Below, piece by piece: positions 8,492 to 17,182 of a DNA stretch of 64,000 nt; the stretch's first letter is position 1; each line of letters starts with the position of its first letter. The notes below the pieces were generated by a model. The model saw only the letters and a program-made list of their open reading frames with translations. It had not been told where the DNA came from and did no database searches. Source of the DNA: Azospirillum griseum (lineage in GTDB: Bacteria > Pseudomonadota > Alphaproteobacteria > Azospirillales > Azospirillaceae); NCBI RefSeq assembly GCF_003966125.1, contig NZ_RXMA01000015.1, positions 72,741 through 136,740 of the forward strand, in the 5' to 3' direction. The translations under genes and the position numbers were made by a program.

Positions 8492-9172
8492 TCAGCCCCC
8501 CCGCGCGGCGGCGGCCGGAACCACCTGCAACCGCCCGCCGTCCAAATGCAGGCGGGGATGGTTGAAGCGCCGGATCAGGGTTTCGTTGTGGGTGGCGATG
8601 ACCACGGTGGTTCCCAGCTTGTGCAGCTCCTCAAACAGATAGAGCAGGCGCATGCCGATTCCGTCATCGACGTTGCCGGTCGGCTCGTCGGCCAGCAGCA
8701 GGCGCGGGCGGTTGATGACCGACCGGGCGATGGCCACCCGCTGCTGCTGCCCGCCCGACAGGGTGGACGGCTTGGCGTGCAGATGGTGGCCCAGCCCGAC
8801 CCAGCGCAGAATCTCGGTGCAATGCTCCACCGTGTCGGTGTCCGTCGCGCCGGCCATGCGCAGGGGCAGGGCCACATTGTCCAGCGCCGACAGATGGTCG
8901 AGCAGGGCGAAATCCTGGAACACGACGCCGATCTGTCGCCGCAGCTCCGGCAATTCGGCCCGGGTCACGCGGGACATGTCGCGCCCGAACAGGGTGATGA
9001 TCCCGCGCGAGGGCCGGTGCGCCAGATACATCAGCTTCAGCAGCGACGATTTCCCCGCCCCGCTGGCCCCGGTCATGAAATGGAAGGAGCCGGGAGTCAG
9101 GGTGAAGCTGATGTCGCGCAGCACCTCCGACTCGACGCCGTAGCGCAGCCCGACATGTTCGAAACGGATCAC
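8492..9172 (-). CDS. ftsE: Cell division ATP-binding protein FtsE
   Basis: 226 residues, the standard FtsE length. Walker A GASGAGKSS, Q-loop VFQDFALLDHL, signature LSGGQQQRVAIA, Walker B LLLADEPTGNVD and the H-loop ATHNE are all intact. It opens MIRFEHVGLRYG, typical for FtsE. Partner of FtsX in the divisome. First gene of the ftsE-ftsX-ydcF unit; its promoter must lie in the 260-base region shared with the divergent plsC gene. Confidence 0.95.
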   Translation of the reverse strand: MIRFEHVGLRYGVESEVLRDISFTLTPGSFHFMTGASGAGKSSLLKLMYLAHRPSRGIITLFGRDMSRVTRAELPELRRQIGVVFQDFALLDHLSALDNVALPLRMAGATDTDTVEHCTEILRWVGLGHHLHAKPSTLSGGQQQRVAIARSVINRPRLLLADEPTGNVDDGIGMRLLYLFEELHKLGTTVVIATHNETLIRRFNHPRLHLDGGRLQVVPAAAARGG

Positions 9173-9432
9173 GGTTCCACCCAGCCTCGCTTCCGTCCGC
9201 GCGCGGTGTTCGGGCCGTCACCCGCCTGGACTCCATGCACGGCACTGGACAATGCACCCATGACGGGACGGAAGTCCACTGATTCACCAATGGGGCAGGT
9301 GCCGGGCAATCGCTGGAAGCCTTTGAGCGGTCATTCTGGCTTGCGTGACCATGATCGTTCGTGCAGGCGATTGCCCTGGCGCGACCGAAGGGGCGCTTGA
9401 GAATGGGGGCGAATCCTGACAAGGTTCGCGCC

Positions 9433-10245
9433 ATGATCTGGCTACGCTCCCTTCTCTTTCTCATCGCGTTCTATGGCTGGACCGCGTTGATGTGCTTTTC
9501 CCTGCTGTGGATGCTGCTGCTGCCGCGCCCGCAGATGATCGCGGTCGTCGTCTGGTATCTGCGGACCATCGGCTGGATGGAACGGGTGATCGTCGGCATC
9601 CGCTACGAGGTGCGCGGGGCCGAACACATCCCCGAAGGCTCCTTCCTGCTGGCGGCCAAGCATCAATCGGCGTGGGAGACGATGAAGCTGCATCTTCTCG
9701 TCCGCGACCCGGCGGTGATCCTGAAGCGGGAGCTGACCTGGATCCCGATCTGGGGCTGGTACGCGAAGAAAGCCAAGATGATCCCGGTGGATCGCGGGGC
9801 CGGGGGGGCGGCGATCAAGTCCCTGATCCGCAATTCCCGCCCGGTGCGCGACCAGGGGCGGCCCATCGTGATCTTCCCGCAGGGAACGCGGGTGGCGGTG
9901 GGAACCTACGCGCCCTATCGGATCGGCGTGGGCGTTCTCTATGAAAGCCTGAAGATTCCCATTGTGCCGATGGCGCTGAACGCCGGGCTGTATTGGCCCC
10001 GCCACAAATTCCTGAAGCGCCCCGGCACGGTGGTGGTGGAGTTTCTGCCGCCGATTCTCCCCGGACTGCCGCGCGTGGAGGCCATGCGCGACCTGGAGGA
10101 CCGGCTGGAGGCGGCGAGCGACCGTCTGGTGATGGCCGCCGGTGGCCCGTCCACCGTCCGACCGCCCGCCGCCCACCCGCCGCAGGCCGATGCGGCGGTG
10201 GCGGAGCGGCGACCGGACCGAACGGCCTCCGCCACCGCCGACTGA
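9433..10245 (+). CDS. 1-acyl-sn-glycerol-3-phosphate acyltransferase (PlsC family)
   Basis: 270 residues from ATG 9433; longer in-frame starts have no membrane-protein character. The N-terminal hydrophobic anchor (LRSLLFLIAFYGWTALMCFSLLWMLLL) precedes the acyltransferase motifs: KHQSAWET (HX4E variant of HX4D), the WIPIWGWYAKKAKMIPVDRG block, and FPQGTR (FPEGTR variant). It would acylate lysophosphatidate in the inner membrane. The final ~45 residues are Pro/Ala-rich and specific to this protein. It is transcribed away from ftsE. Confidence 0.9.
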   Translation: MIWLRSLLFLIAFYGWTALMCFSLLWMLLLPRPQMIAVVVWYLRTIGWMERVIVGIRYEVRGAEHIPEGSFLLAAKHQSAWETMKLHLLVRDPAVILKRELTWIPIWGWYAKKAKMIPVDRGAGGAAIKSLIRNSRPVRDQGRPIVIFPQGTRVAVGTYAPYRIGVGVLYESLKIPIVPMALNAGLYWPRHKFLKRPGTVVVEFLPPILPGLPRVEAMRDLEDRLEAASDRLVMAAGGPSTVRPPAAHPPQADAAVAERRPDRTASATAD

Positions 10246-10268
10246 CGCGCGTCACCCGCCGGGCGGTC

Positions 10269-11117
10269 TCAGGCCGCCGGTTGGGCCGCGACGGTTTCAC
10301 CGGTCATCGCTTCGATGCCGGTGAAGGCGATGCGCACCGACTGGCCGATGCCGATGGCGTGCACCCCGGTCAGGGCACCGGTGGACACCCATTGCCCGGC
10401 CTTCAGCGGCTGCCCCAGCGTGGCCGTGGCGTTCAGCGCGAAAGCCATGGCGGTGGCGACCCCGCCCGGCAGCTTGTCGCCATGACCGGTGCCGACGCTC
10501 TGGCCGTCGATGGTGGTTTCGGCCTGGACGCTCGCCAGCCCATCCAGGCCATCGGCGACCTTCGGCCCGATGATGAGGGCCAGATTGTTGCCGAAGGACG
10601 CGATGGCGGCCAACGGCCCCAGCGTCATCACCGGGGCGACGGCGTTGCCCGCCATCTCAATGCCCGCGTGCACGGCTCCGACATAGGCCCCGACCTCGTC
10701 CGGGGTGAAATCGATGCGGTCGGCGGGGGCGTCGATGGCGACGCGGACCATGAACTCCGCCTCCACCGCGCCGAAGCCTCCCGCGATCACCGGCAGGAGC
10801 AAGGGCGCGCCGGTCCAATCCACCACGGTTTCGGCGAACACCGGCCCGGCGTAGCGCATGGTCCCCAGCGCGTCTTCCAGCGCGGGCGGGACGCGCGCGA
10901 TCTTCCACCCGGCGACCGGCTGCGGCCATTGCGCGATGGCGGCGCTCTGGACGGCGTAGGCGGTGGCGAGGTCGGACGGCAACGCGCCGGGAAAGGAGTC
11001 GGCTCCCAGCGCCGCGCGGCGGGCGGCGATCAGGGCGGCGGCGGTCTGGTTGATGGCCGTCTGGTCGATGGCGGGGTCGGTGGCGCGCTTGAACCCGGTG
11101 GGCGGTGCGGCGGTCAT
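10269..11117 (-). CDS. 2-keto-4-pentenoate hydratase family protein (MhpD/FAH-like)
   Basis: 282 residues from ATG 11117, which has CAGGAG 8 bases upstream; the longer frame has a proline-rich unconserved N-terminus. Features match hydratase/decarboxylase members of the fumarylacetoacetate hydrolase superfamily: AGWKIARV near residue 70, EAEFMVRV with the metal-binding Glu pair, VHAGIEMAG and the C-terminal TGALTGVHAI. These enzymes hydrate 2-hydroxypenta-2,4-dienoates in meta-cleavage pathways. No other ring-cleavage genes are near, so the substrate is open. It is divergent from the M20 deacylase gene. Confidence 0.82.
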   Translation of the reverse strand: MTAAPPTGFKRATDPAIDQTAINQTAAALIAARRAALGADSFPGALPSDLATAYAVQSAAIAQWPQPVAGWKIARVPPALEDALGTMRYAGPVFAETVVDWTGAPLLLPVIAGGFGAVEAEFMVRVAIDAPADRIDFTPDEVGAYVGAVHAGIEMAGNAVAPVMTLGPLAAIASFGNNLALIIGPKVADGLDGLASVQAETTIDGQSVGTGHGDKLPGGVATAMAFALNATATLGQPLKAGQWVSTGALTGVHAIGIGQSVRIAFTGIEAMTGETVAAQPAA

Positions 11118-11284
11118 GCGGTTGGCTCCTGAAACGTCAAGCAAAAGCGGTGGACCCGGACTGTAGCGGGGCGGGTGCGACGGGGAAAGGGCTGGACGAT
11201 CATGAGTCTGATGGTTGTGGGCTGGACGGGGTGGTCCGGCGGGGCGCACAGTTGACAGGACGCCGTTGCCGATCGGGAGACGCC

Positions 11285-12607
11285 ATGTCCACCGTTATGC
11301 CCACCGCCAATCCCACCGATGCCCGCGCACCGCAAGCCCGTGACGCCCTGTTCACCCGGATCGAGGAGCGGCGCGACGATCTGGTCGCGTTGACCCAGGC
11401 GTTGATTCAAATCCCCACCATCAACCCGCCCGGCGACGCCTACACCGACTGCGCCGAGCTGATCGGGCGGCGGCTGGCGGCGCGCGGCTTTGGCGTGGAG
11501 TATGTGCGCGGGGTGGGCAGCGCTGGCGACAGCGACCGTTACCCCCGCACCAACGTCATCGCCCGGATCGAGGCGGCCCGGCCCGGCGCTTGCGTGCATT
11601 TCAACGGTCACATCGACGTGGTGCCGCCCGGCCAGGGCTGGACCGTGGATCCCTTCGCCGGGCTGGTGCGCGACGGGCGGGTCTATGGGCGCGGGGCCTG
11701 CGACATGAAGGGCGGCATCGCCGCGTCGATCATCGCGGTGGAAGCGCTGCTGGAGTCCGGCCTGTTTGCGGCGGGGGCGTTGGAGATTTCCGGCACGGTG
11801 GACGAGGAATCGGGTGGATTCGGTGGAGTCGGCCATTTGGCGCGGCTGGGCTATTTCTCCAAACCGCGCGTCGATCACGTCATCATTCCCGAACCCTTGA
11901 ACGTGGACCGCGTCTGTGTCGGCCATCGCGGCGTCTGGTGGGCGGAGATCGAGACCAAGGGCCGGGTGGCGCACGGCTCCATGCCCTTTCTCGGCAATTG
12001 CGCGGTGCGCCACATGGGGGCGGTGCTGCACCGGATCGAGGAGGAGCTGATTCCCCGGCTGGCGCGCCAGCGCACGGAGATGCCGGTGGTCCCGGAGGGC
12101 GCGCGGCAGTCGACGATCAACATCAACGCCATCCACGGCGGCCAGCGCGAGGACCATGACGGGCTGCCCAGCCCGATGGTCCCGGACCGCTGCCGCATGG
12201 TGATCGACCGCCGTTACCTGATCGAGGAAGACCCCGAGGCGGTGCGCGGTGAGATCGTCGCCATTCTGGAGGATCTGCGGCGCTGCCGATCCGGTTTCGA
12301 TTATGAGCTGCGCGAGGTTCTTGCCTTTCTGCCGACGATGACCGACGCCAACGCGCCGGTGGTCCGCGCCGTGGCGGCGGCGATTGAAACGGTGCTGGCG
12401 CGCCCGGCGCAGCGGGTGGTGTCGCCCGGCACCTACGACCAGAAACACATCGTCCGCACCGGCCTGTTGAAGGACTGCATCGCCTATGGTCCCGGCATCC
12501 TCGATCTGGCGCACCAGCCCGACGAGTATGTGGAGATCGACGCGATGGTTCAGTCGGCCAAGGTCATGGCGCTGGCGACGCTGGATCTGCTGGCGGGTGG
12601 GGGGTGA
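11285..12607 (+). CDS. M20 family deacylase (ArgE/DapE-type)
   Basis: 440 residues from ATG 11285, with GGGAGA 5-6 bases upstream. M20 metal ligands and catalytic residues are visible: FNGHIDVVPPG (metal His and catalytic Asp), GRGACDMKGG (bridging Asp), DEESGG (catalytic Glu and ligand Glu), VIIPEPLN, and a C-terminal PGTYDQKHI with the last His. A dimerisation domain lies between. It fits acetylornithine deacetylase/succinyl-diaminopimelate desuccinylase-type proteins of the broad TIGR01910 group; substrate assignment needs biochemistry. Its 3' end overlaps the 3' end of the convergent GGDEF-EAL gene by 44 bases. Confidence 0.88.
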   Translation: MSTVMPTANPTDARAPQARDALFTRIEERRDDLVALTQALIQIPTINPPGDAYTDCAELIGRRLAARGFGVEYVRGVGSAGDSDRYPRTNVIARIEAARPGACVHFNGHIDVVPPGQGWTVDPFAGLVRDGRVYGRGACDMKGGIAASIIAVEALLESGLFAAGALEISGTVDEESGGFGGVGHLARLGYFSKPRVDHVIIPEPLNVDRVCVGHRGVWWAEIETKGRVAHGSMPFLGNCAVRHMGAVLHRIEEELIPRLARQRTEMPVVPEGARQSTININAIHGGQREDHDGLPSPMVPDRCRMVIDRRYLIEEDPEAVRGEIVAILEDLRRCRSGFDYELREVLAFLPTMTDANAPVVRAVAAAIETVLARPAQRVVSPGTYDQKHIVRTGLLKDCIAYGPGILDLAHQPDEYVEIDAMVQSAKVMALATLDLLAGGG

Positions 12608-15374
12608 ACACGGTTTTGGGCAGGTTGGCCAGCGTGTGCAGCAGCGGTTCCAACTGGTCCACCGGAACCGGGCGGCTGAACAGGAAGCCCTGATAGCTTT
12701 CGCAGGTCAGATCGCGCAGCAGGCGCAACTGATCCTCCGTCTCCACCCCTTCGGCGATGACCGACAGGCCCAAACTGCGGCCCAGCCCGACGATGGCGCG
12801 CGGCACCGACGCGTCGCTGACCCCCAGCGACAGATCGTGGATGAAGGAGCGGTCGATCTTCAGCTTGTCGATGGGCAGCCGGTGGAGGTAGCTGAGGGAG
12901 GAATAGCCGGTGCCGAAATCGTCCAGGGCGATCAACACCCCGCGCCGCTTCAGCGCGTTCAGGATGACGGTGGCCCCTTCGATGTTTTCGATCAAGGTTC
13001 CTTCCGTCACCTCGATTTCCAGTTCCGGCCCGGCCAGACCGTGGGCGTCGAGCAGGCGGAAGATCTTGTCGGGCAGCAGCCCGTCGCGGAATTGCGCGCC
13101 AGAGACGTTGACCGCCACCGGGATGCGCAGGCCGAACCGGTCCTTCCAGCGCCGGATTTGGGCGCAGGCCTCGGCCAGCACCCAATCGCCCATCGGTCCG
13201 ATCAGACCCGATTCCTCGGCCACCGGCAGGAAGCGGCTGGGCAGGATCAGCCCCTCTTGCGGGTGACGCCAGCGCACCAGCGCCTCCATCCCCACAATCT
13301 CGCCGGTCACGGTGTCCACCTGCGGCTGATAGACCAGGAACAGCTCGTTTTCGGCGATGGCGTGGCGCAGGCTGCCTTCCAGATCCATGCGGTCGCGCGA
13401 TTTCGTCCCCATTTCGCGGGTGACGAAGCGGTAGGCGTTCCGCCCGCTTTCCTTGGCGTTGTACATGGCGATGTCGGCGCAGCGGATCAGCCCCTCCGCG
13501 TCCTCCGCGTCGTCGGGGTACAGGCTGATGCCGACGCTGGGGGTGACGACGAAGCTTTGCCCGCTGACGACGATGGGCTTGGCCAGTTGGGCCACCACCT
13601 TTTCCGCCACCTGCGCCGCGTCGTTCGCTTCCTTGGCCTGACGGGCGACGATCAGGAACTCGTCACCGCCCAACCGTCCGACCGTGTCGGATTCCCGCAC
13701 CACCCCTTGCAGGCGACGGGCGACCAGCCGCAACACCTCGTCACCAAAGGAGTGGCCGAGGCTGTCGTTGATGACCTTGAAGCGGTCGAGGTCGATGAAG
13801 AGGACGGCGACCTTGCCGCCGTCGCGCCGCGCCTCCTTCAACGCCTGGGCGATGCGGTCGAACAGCAGCACGCGGTTGGGCAGGCCGGTCAGCGCGTCGA
13901 AATGGGCCAGATACTGGATGTGCTGTTCCGCCCGCCGCCTGTCGCCGACATCCTCGACGAAGAGCAGGGCAAAGAGGAACTCGCCGTCCGACGTCACCGG
14001 TTGGACATGCAGGCTGTAATTGCCGCGACGCCCCCCCAAAAGCAGCGGCTGGTCGATCTCCAACCGCTCCCGGCCCCCTTGCAGCGCGGCGTCCAGCGCG
14101 ACAGCGGTCGCCGGATCGCCTGCGCGCAGTTGAAGGTCAATGCCGATCAGTTCGGTTTGACTCATGCCAGCGGCTTGGGCAAAGGCCAGATTGCAGTCCT
14201 GGATCACGCCGCCCCGGTCGATGATGGCGATGCCCAACGGAGCCTGGGTGAAGAGTTGATGCCGTTCCAACTCCTGCCGCCGCAGGGATTCGGTGATGCG
14301 GTCGGCCAGGACCAGCGCGCGGGCGCGGGTGGCGACCATCGACCGGGTCATTTGGAACAGCGCCAGGCTGAGGGTCAGGCCGCCCAGCAACGTGGCGTGT
14401 GCCAGCCAGGTTTGACCGCTGAACGGGGCATCGGGGCGACTCTGGTAGCGGATGCTCCAGCGTTGTCCGCCCAAGGTCAGGCTGTGGGTGGTGGTGAACG
14501 CAGCCGTGTCGCGGCTTGGCGGATCGCTGCGGTGGATCGGCGCATCCACAGCCACGGTGGGGGTATCGAACAGCTCGATCGCGACATCGCGGGGGCTGCC
14601 GTCGAACAGGCCATCGATCAACGGGGCCACACGCACCGGGGTCAGAACCACGCCGGTGAAGGCGGCCCGCCGTGTTTCGGCGGTTGCCGTGCTGTGATCG
14701 GCGCGGTAAGTGGCCTGATACAGGATGAAGGCGGGCTGTGTGCCTCCATTCTCATCGATCTTCAGGGTGATGGCGCGCGTGGCCGTCGGTTCACCGCTGG
14801 CGCGCGCCTGTTCGATGGCCGCCCGCCGCACCCCTTCCGACATCATATCAAAGCCGAGCGCCCGATCATTGCCTTCACTGGCCGGGGCGGCGAAGATGTT
14901 GATCACACGTTCCGGCCCGGCGTTTTCCGGCCAGATGCGGAAATGCTCCGCGCCATCCCCACGCATGGCGGCGATCAGATTGGCGCTTTGGCTGGCGGGG
15001 ATCGCCCGGGCGTAGGCCACGGCGATGATCCCAGGGTATCGTTCGGGGATACGCAACCCCTCGACAAAGCGCCGCCATTCCGTGCGGTGGACGTTGGGAA
15101 AGGCGGTGACGACCGACGCCGCACCGCGCGCCACCTGTTCATACACCCGGACCCGGTCGGCCAGCTGGTTGTGCAGCTCATCCACCCGGCGGTTGAAGCG
15201 GTGTTCGCCTTCCTCCTTCAACGCGGAGACGGACTGCGTCCAGCTCAGCAGCGTGACGCCCAGTCCAACCGCCAGGACCAGCCACGGCAAACGATGCGTC
15301 AGGGTCGCGCGGGCAGGGGTGACGGCGGGCGACGGCTGGGTGCCCGTCGTCGAATCCACCCGGCCCGGTTTCAT
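12564..15374 (-). CDS. CHASE-PAS-GGDEF-EAL c-di-GMP turnover protein
   Basis: 936 residues. Order: membrane segment (about 28-46), a periplasmic CHASE domain (about 80-300) with the YPGIIAVAYARAIP motif, a second membrane segment (about 320-340), PAS (about 365-470), GGDEF (about 485-650) and EAL (about 660-905). GGDEF is intact (RLGGDEF near 569), with an RESD inhibitory I-site five residues before it. EAL is intact too (MEALVRW near 696, DDFGTGYSSL, VIAEGVET). Both cyclase and phosphodiesterase activity are therefore possible; the net direction cannot be read. The CHASE domain suggests an extracytoplasmic ligand. Its ATG overlaps the stop of the upstream 169-aa gene as ATGA, so the two are translationally coupled. 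Confidence 0.93.
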   Translation of the reverse strand: MKPGRVDSTTGTQPSPAVTPARATLTHRLPWLVLAVGLGVTLLSWTQSVSALKEEGEHRFNRRVDELHNQLADRVRVYEQVARGAASVVTAFPNVHRTEWRRFVEGLRIPERYPGIIAVAYARAIPASQSANLIAAMRGDGAEHFRIWPENAGPERVINIFAAPASEGNDRALGFDMMSEGVRRAAIEQARASGEPTATRAITLKIDENGGTQPAFILYQATYRADHSTATAETRRAAFTGVVLTPVRVAPLIDGLFDGSPRDVAIELFDTPTVAVDAPIHRSDPPSRDTAAFTTTHSLTLGGQRWSIRYQSRPDAPFSGQTWLAHATLLGGLTLSLALFQMTRSMVATRARALVLADRITESLRRQELERHQLFTQAPLGIAIIDRGGVIQDCNLAFAQAAGMSQTELIGIDLQLRAGDPATAVALDAALQGGRERLEIDQPLLLGGRRGNYSLHVQPVTSDGEFLFALLFVEDVGDRRRAEQHIQYLAHFDALTGLPNRVLLFDRIAQALKEARRDGGKVAVLFIDLDRFKVINDSLGHSFGDEVLRLVARRLQGVVRESDTVGRLGGDEFLIVARQAKEANDAAQVAEKVVAQLAKPIVVSGQSFVVTPSVGISLYPDDAEDAEGLIRCADIAMYNAKESGRNAYRFVTREMGTKSRDRMDLEGSLRHAIAENELFLVYQPQVDTVTGEIVGMEALVRWRHPQEGLILPSRFLPVAEESGLIGPMGDWVLAEACAQIRRWKDRFGLRIPVAVNVSGAQFRDGLLPDKIFRLLDAHGLAGPELEIEVTEGTLIENIEGATVILNALKRRGVLIALDDFGTGYSSLSYLHRLPIDKLKIDRSFIHDLSLGVSDASVPRAIVGLGRSLGLSVIAEGVETEDQLRLLRDLTCESYQGFLFSRPVPVDQLEPLLHTLANLPKTVFTPHPPADPASPAP

Positions 15375-15880
15375 TCGAATTCCTTCAGGATCTTGGGGCT
15401 GCGAACCAGGAGGGTTTCGATCATGCCCAGAATTTGTTCGATCTTGCTGCGGGTGGCGTCCAACTCATCGGCGGTCTTGTCGTCGATGCCCGCTTCCAGC
15501 AGCATGGTGTCAAAGGTGTGGAGGGTTTCGTTGAACGCCTTCTGTTCGGCCTCCAGCACATCGAACGCGCCGAGGGAACTGGTGAGCGCGATGGGCGGAT
15601 CGCTGACGAAAGCGTGACTGATGTCGGTGAACATGGCGATGGCGGTCAGCTTTTGCCGCAACACCCATTGCGGAAAGTTGGACGGCAATTCGTTGCCCGC
15701 CTCCTCCAACCGTTCCTGAATCGAAAAGATCAGCCCCTGGATGTCGAGGTAGGCGCTGCGGATCTCGCGGAACCGGGGAAAGGTTTTTGGCCGACCGGCG
15801 GCGCGCAGACGGCCAAGGACCGCGATGTCGTCGGTGAGCTTCCGGGCCATCCGAAGAACGATCTGCGTCACCTTCGCCAT
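15371..15880 (-). CDS. Uncharacterised helical protein coupled to the GGDEF-EAL gene
   Basis: 169 residues with GGAGG 7 bases before the ATG. I do not recognise a family. It looks soluble and mainly alpha-helical, with charged helices around 45-70 and 125-165, and no signal peptide or membrane segment. The C-terminal half (DDKTADELDATRSKIEQIL) has a heptad-like pattern that could pair as a coiled coil. Stop and start overlap (ATGA) with the CHASE-GGDEF-EAL gene, which implies stoichiometric co-production and suggests a partner, sensor or adaptor of the c-di-GMP enzyme; that is inference. Confidence 0.75.
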   Translation of the reverse strand: MAKVTQIVLRMARKLTDDIAVLGRLRAAGRPKTFPRFREIRSAYLDIQGLIFSIQERLEEAGNELPSNFPQWVLRQKLTAIAMFTDISHAFVSDPPIALTSSLGAFDVLEAEQKAFNETLHTFDTMLLEAGIDDKTADELDATRSKIEQILGMIETLLVRSPKILKEFE

Positions 15881-16231
15881 GGACCGCCTCCGCTCACGCT
15901 CGCCTCTTCCGCTGCCGATGTGTCATCGTGTTGATCCAGATTACACCATGCGCGCCGGGTTCCGGTAGTGTTGCAGCGGTGTAAGAATTCGATTGCGTCG
16001 TTCTGCCACCGCTTCGCCTCTTGCGGTCGGGCGCTGGCGTTGACGACCGGCCGGATGGCGGGTAGAAGAAACAGGTTGTTTCGCAGAATGTTGTGTTTCA
16101 TGGACCTCATCGTCGCCGCCCATCTGGAAAAGCGCAGCCGCCGTCGAGCCTGACGGAACCATCGCCGCTCGCTGTTTCCGACCGTTGGTCGCCGCCTGTT
16201 GCGCGGTTGGCCATTGATGAGGTGTTGTCCA
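15881..16231. other. Intergenic region upstream of lysE-like and 169-aa genes
   Basis: About 350 bases between divergent genes, so it should hold promoters for both. It is somewhat AT-richer than coding DNA around 15940-16100. A 77-codon minus-strand frame (start 16101) exists but has no recognisable content. I see no riboswitch-like structure before the LysE gene. Confidence 0.45.
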
Positions 16232-16870
16232 ATGTCGTCTTTGTTTCTGGTGGCGTTCCAGGGCTTTTCCCTGGGCGGAGGGTTGATTGTTGCCATCGGT
16301 GCGCAGAACGCGTTTGTCCTGCGTCAGGGGTTGGTGAAGCGCCACGTCCTGCCGCTGGTTTTGTTCTGTGCCCTGAGCGACGCGTTTTTGATTGCCGTCG
16401 GTGCGGCCGGGTTCGGGTCGCTGGTGGCGTCCAGCCCGTTGCTGTTGCAAGGGGTGGCCTATGGTGGTGCCGCCTTTTTGGGGTATTACGGTTTTCGCGC
16501 CTTCCGCAGCGCGCTGTCGGCGCAAAGCCTGAGCGCGGAGGGGGCCGCCAGTCTTGCTCTGGGCCGGGCGTTGGCCACCGTTGCGGCCTTCACCTACCTC
16601 AACCCGCATGTGTATCTGGACACGGTGGTGCTGGTCGGTGGCATCGCCGGGCGCTATCCGGTGGACGAACGGCTGTGGTTCGCCGGGGGGGCCATGTCGG
16701 CGTCGTTGGTCTGGTTCGCCGCGCTGGGCTATGGCGCGCGCCTGCTGGCTCCCATTTTCGCCAAGCCCTTGGCGTGGCGGGTGCTCGACAGTCTGATCGG
16801 GGTGGTGATGTCGGCCTTGGCGCTCAGTTTGCTGATGTCCGACCTGTCCGCCAGCGTCGCGGGCGGGTGA
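16232..16870 (+). CDS. LysE/ArgO family amino-acid exporter
   Basis: 212 residues from ATG 16232 with GAGG about 10 bases upstream. Six hydrophobic segments are spread through the protein. The N-terminal GGGLIVAIGAQNAFVLRQGL block is the defining LysE/ArgO motif, and TYLNPHVYLDTVVLVG is the second conserved block. Family members export basic amino acids such as Lys and Arg across the inner membrane. No adjacent LysG/ArgP-type regulator was seen; the next gene, 10 bases downstream, encodes a small unknown protein. Confidence 0.92.
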   Translation: MSSLFLVAFQGFSLGGGLIVAIGAQNAFVLRQGLVKRHVLPLVLFCALSDAFLIAVGAAGFGSLVASSPLLLQGVAYGGAAFLGYYGFRAFRSALSAQSLSAEGAASLALGRALATVAAFTYLNPHVYLDTVVLVGGIAGRYPVDERLWFAGGAMSASLVWFAALGYGARLLAPIFAKPLAWRVLDSLIGVVMSALALSLLMSDLSASVAGG

Positions 16871-16880
16871 CGGTGTTGCG

Positions 16881-17168
16881 ATGATGGACGGTGGTTCGGG
16901 CGGCTGGCGGGCGGACATCGACGCCCTGGTGTTTCAGCCGCCCAATCATCAGGGATGGTGCGCCGTCCATCGGCTGGCCTTCCGCACTCTGCTGGGGTGG
17001 AGCGGTCGGCCTGCCGATTGTGTGGCTTTTTTTGCCGCCCGCCGCCCGGCTTTTGACCGGGCGGCGGTGGCGAAGATTGTCCGCTGCGGGCTGCGCCCAA
17101 CCATGAATCTGCATCTGACCAGCCGGGACGTGGCCCGCGCCTTGGAGTCGCCTGTCGCGACTCCGTGA
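16881..17168 (+). CDS. Small conserved-looking protein, unknown function
   Basis: 95 residues, starting 10 bases after the LysE stop on the same strand, so probably co-transcribed. No domain recognised. The composition is ordinary for the organism and it has a coherent globular look (HRLAFRTLLG, DCVAFFAARRPAFDRAAVAKI, LHLTSRDVARALE), with no membrane segment. An 8-bp inverted repeat (17144-17164) sits at its 3' end just before the convergent TRAP genes, but without a T-run. Start could be either of two consecutive ATGs. Confidence 0.6.
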   Translation: MMDGGSGGWRADIDALVFQPPNHQGWCAVHRLAFRTLLGWSGRPADCVAFFAARRPAFDRAAVAKIVRCGLRPTMNLHLTSRDVARALESPVATP

Positions 17169-17182
17169 TTGGGCCTTTCGCC

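Noticed and set aside
12486..15617. Long plus-strand frame opposite the GGDEF-EAL gene
   Set aside because: Shadow frame; the minus strand carries an intact CHASE-PAS-GGDEF-EAL protein with all motifs.
15868..16101. 77-residue minus-strand frame starting ATG 16101, just before the 169-aa gene
   Set aside because: GAGG is only 3 bases from the ATG, no recognisable domain or membrane segment, mixed codon usage; too weak to call although a small leader gene cannot be excluded.
17144..17164. 8-bp hairpin at the end of the small gene after lysE, as a terminator
   Set aside because: No T-run on either strand and located within the coding end; structure too short to claim.
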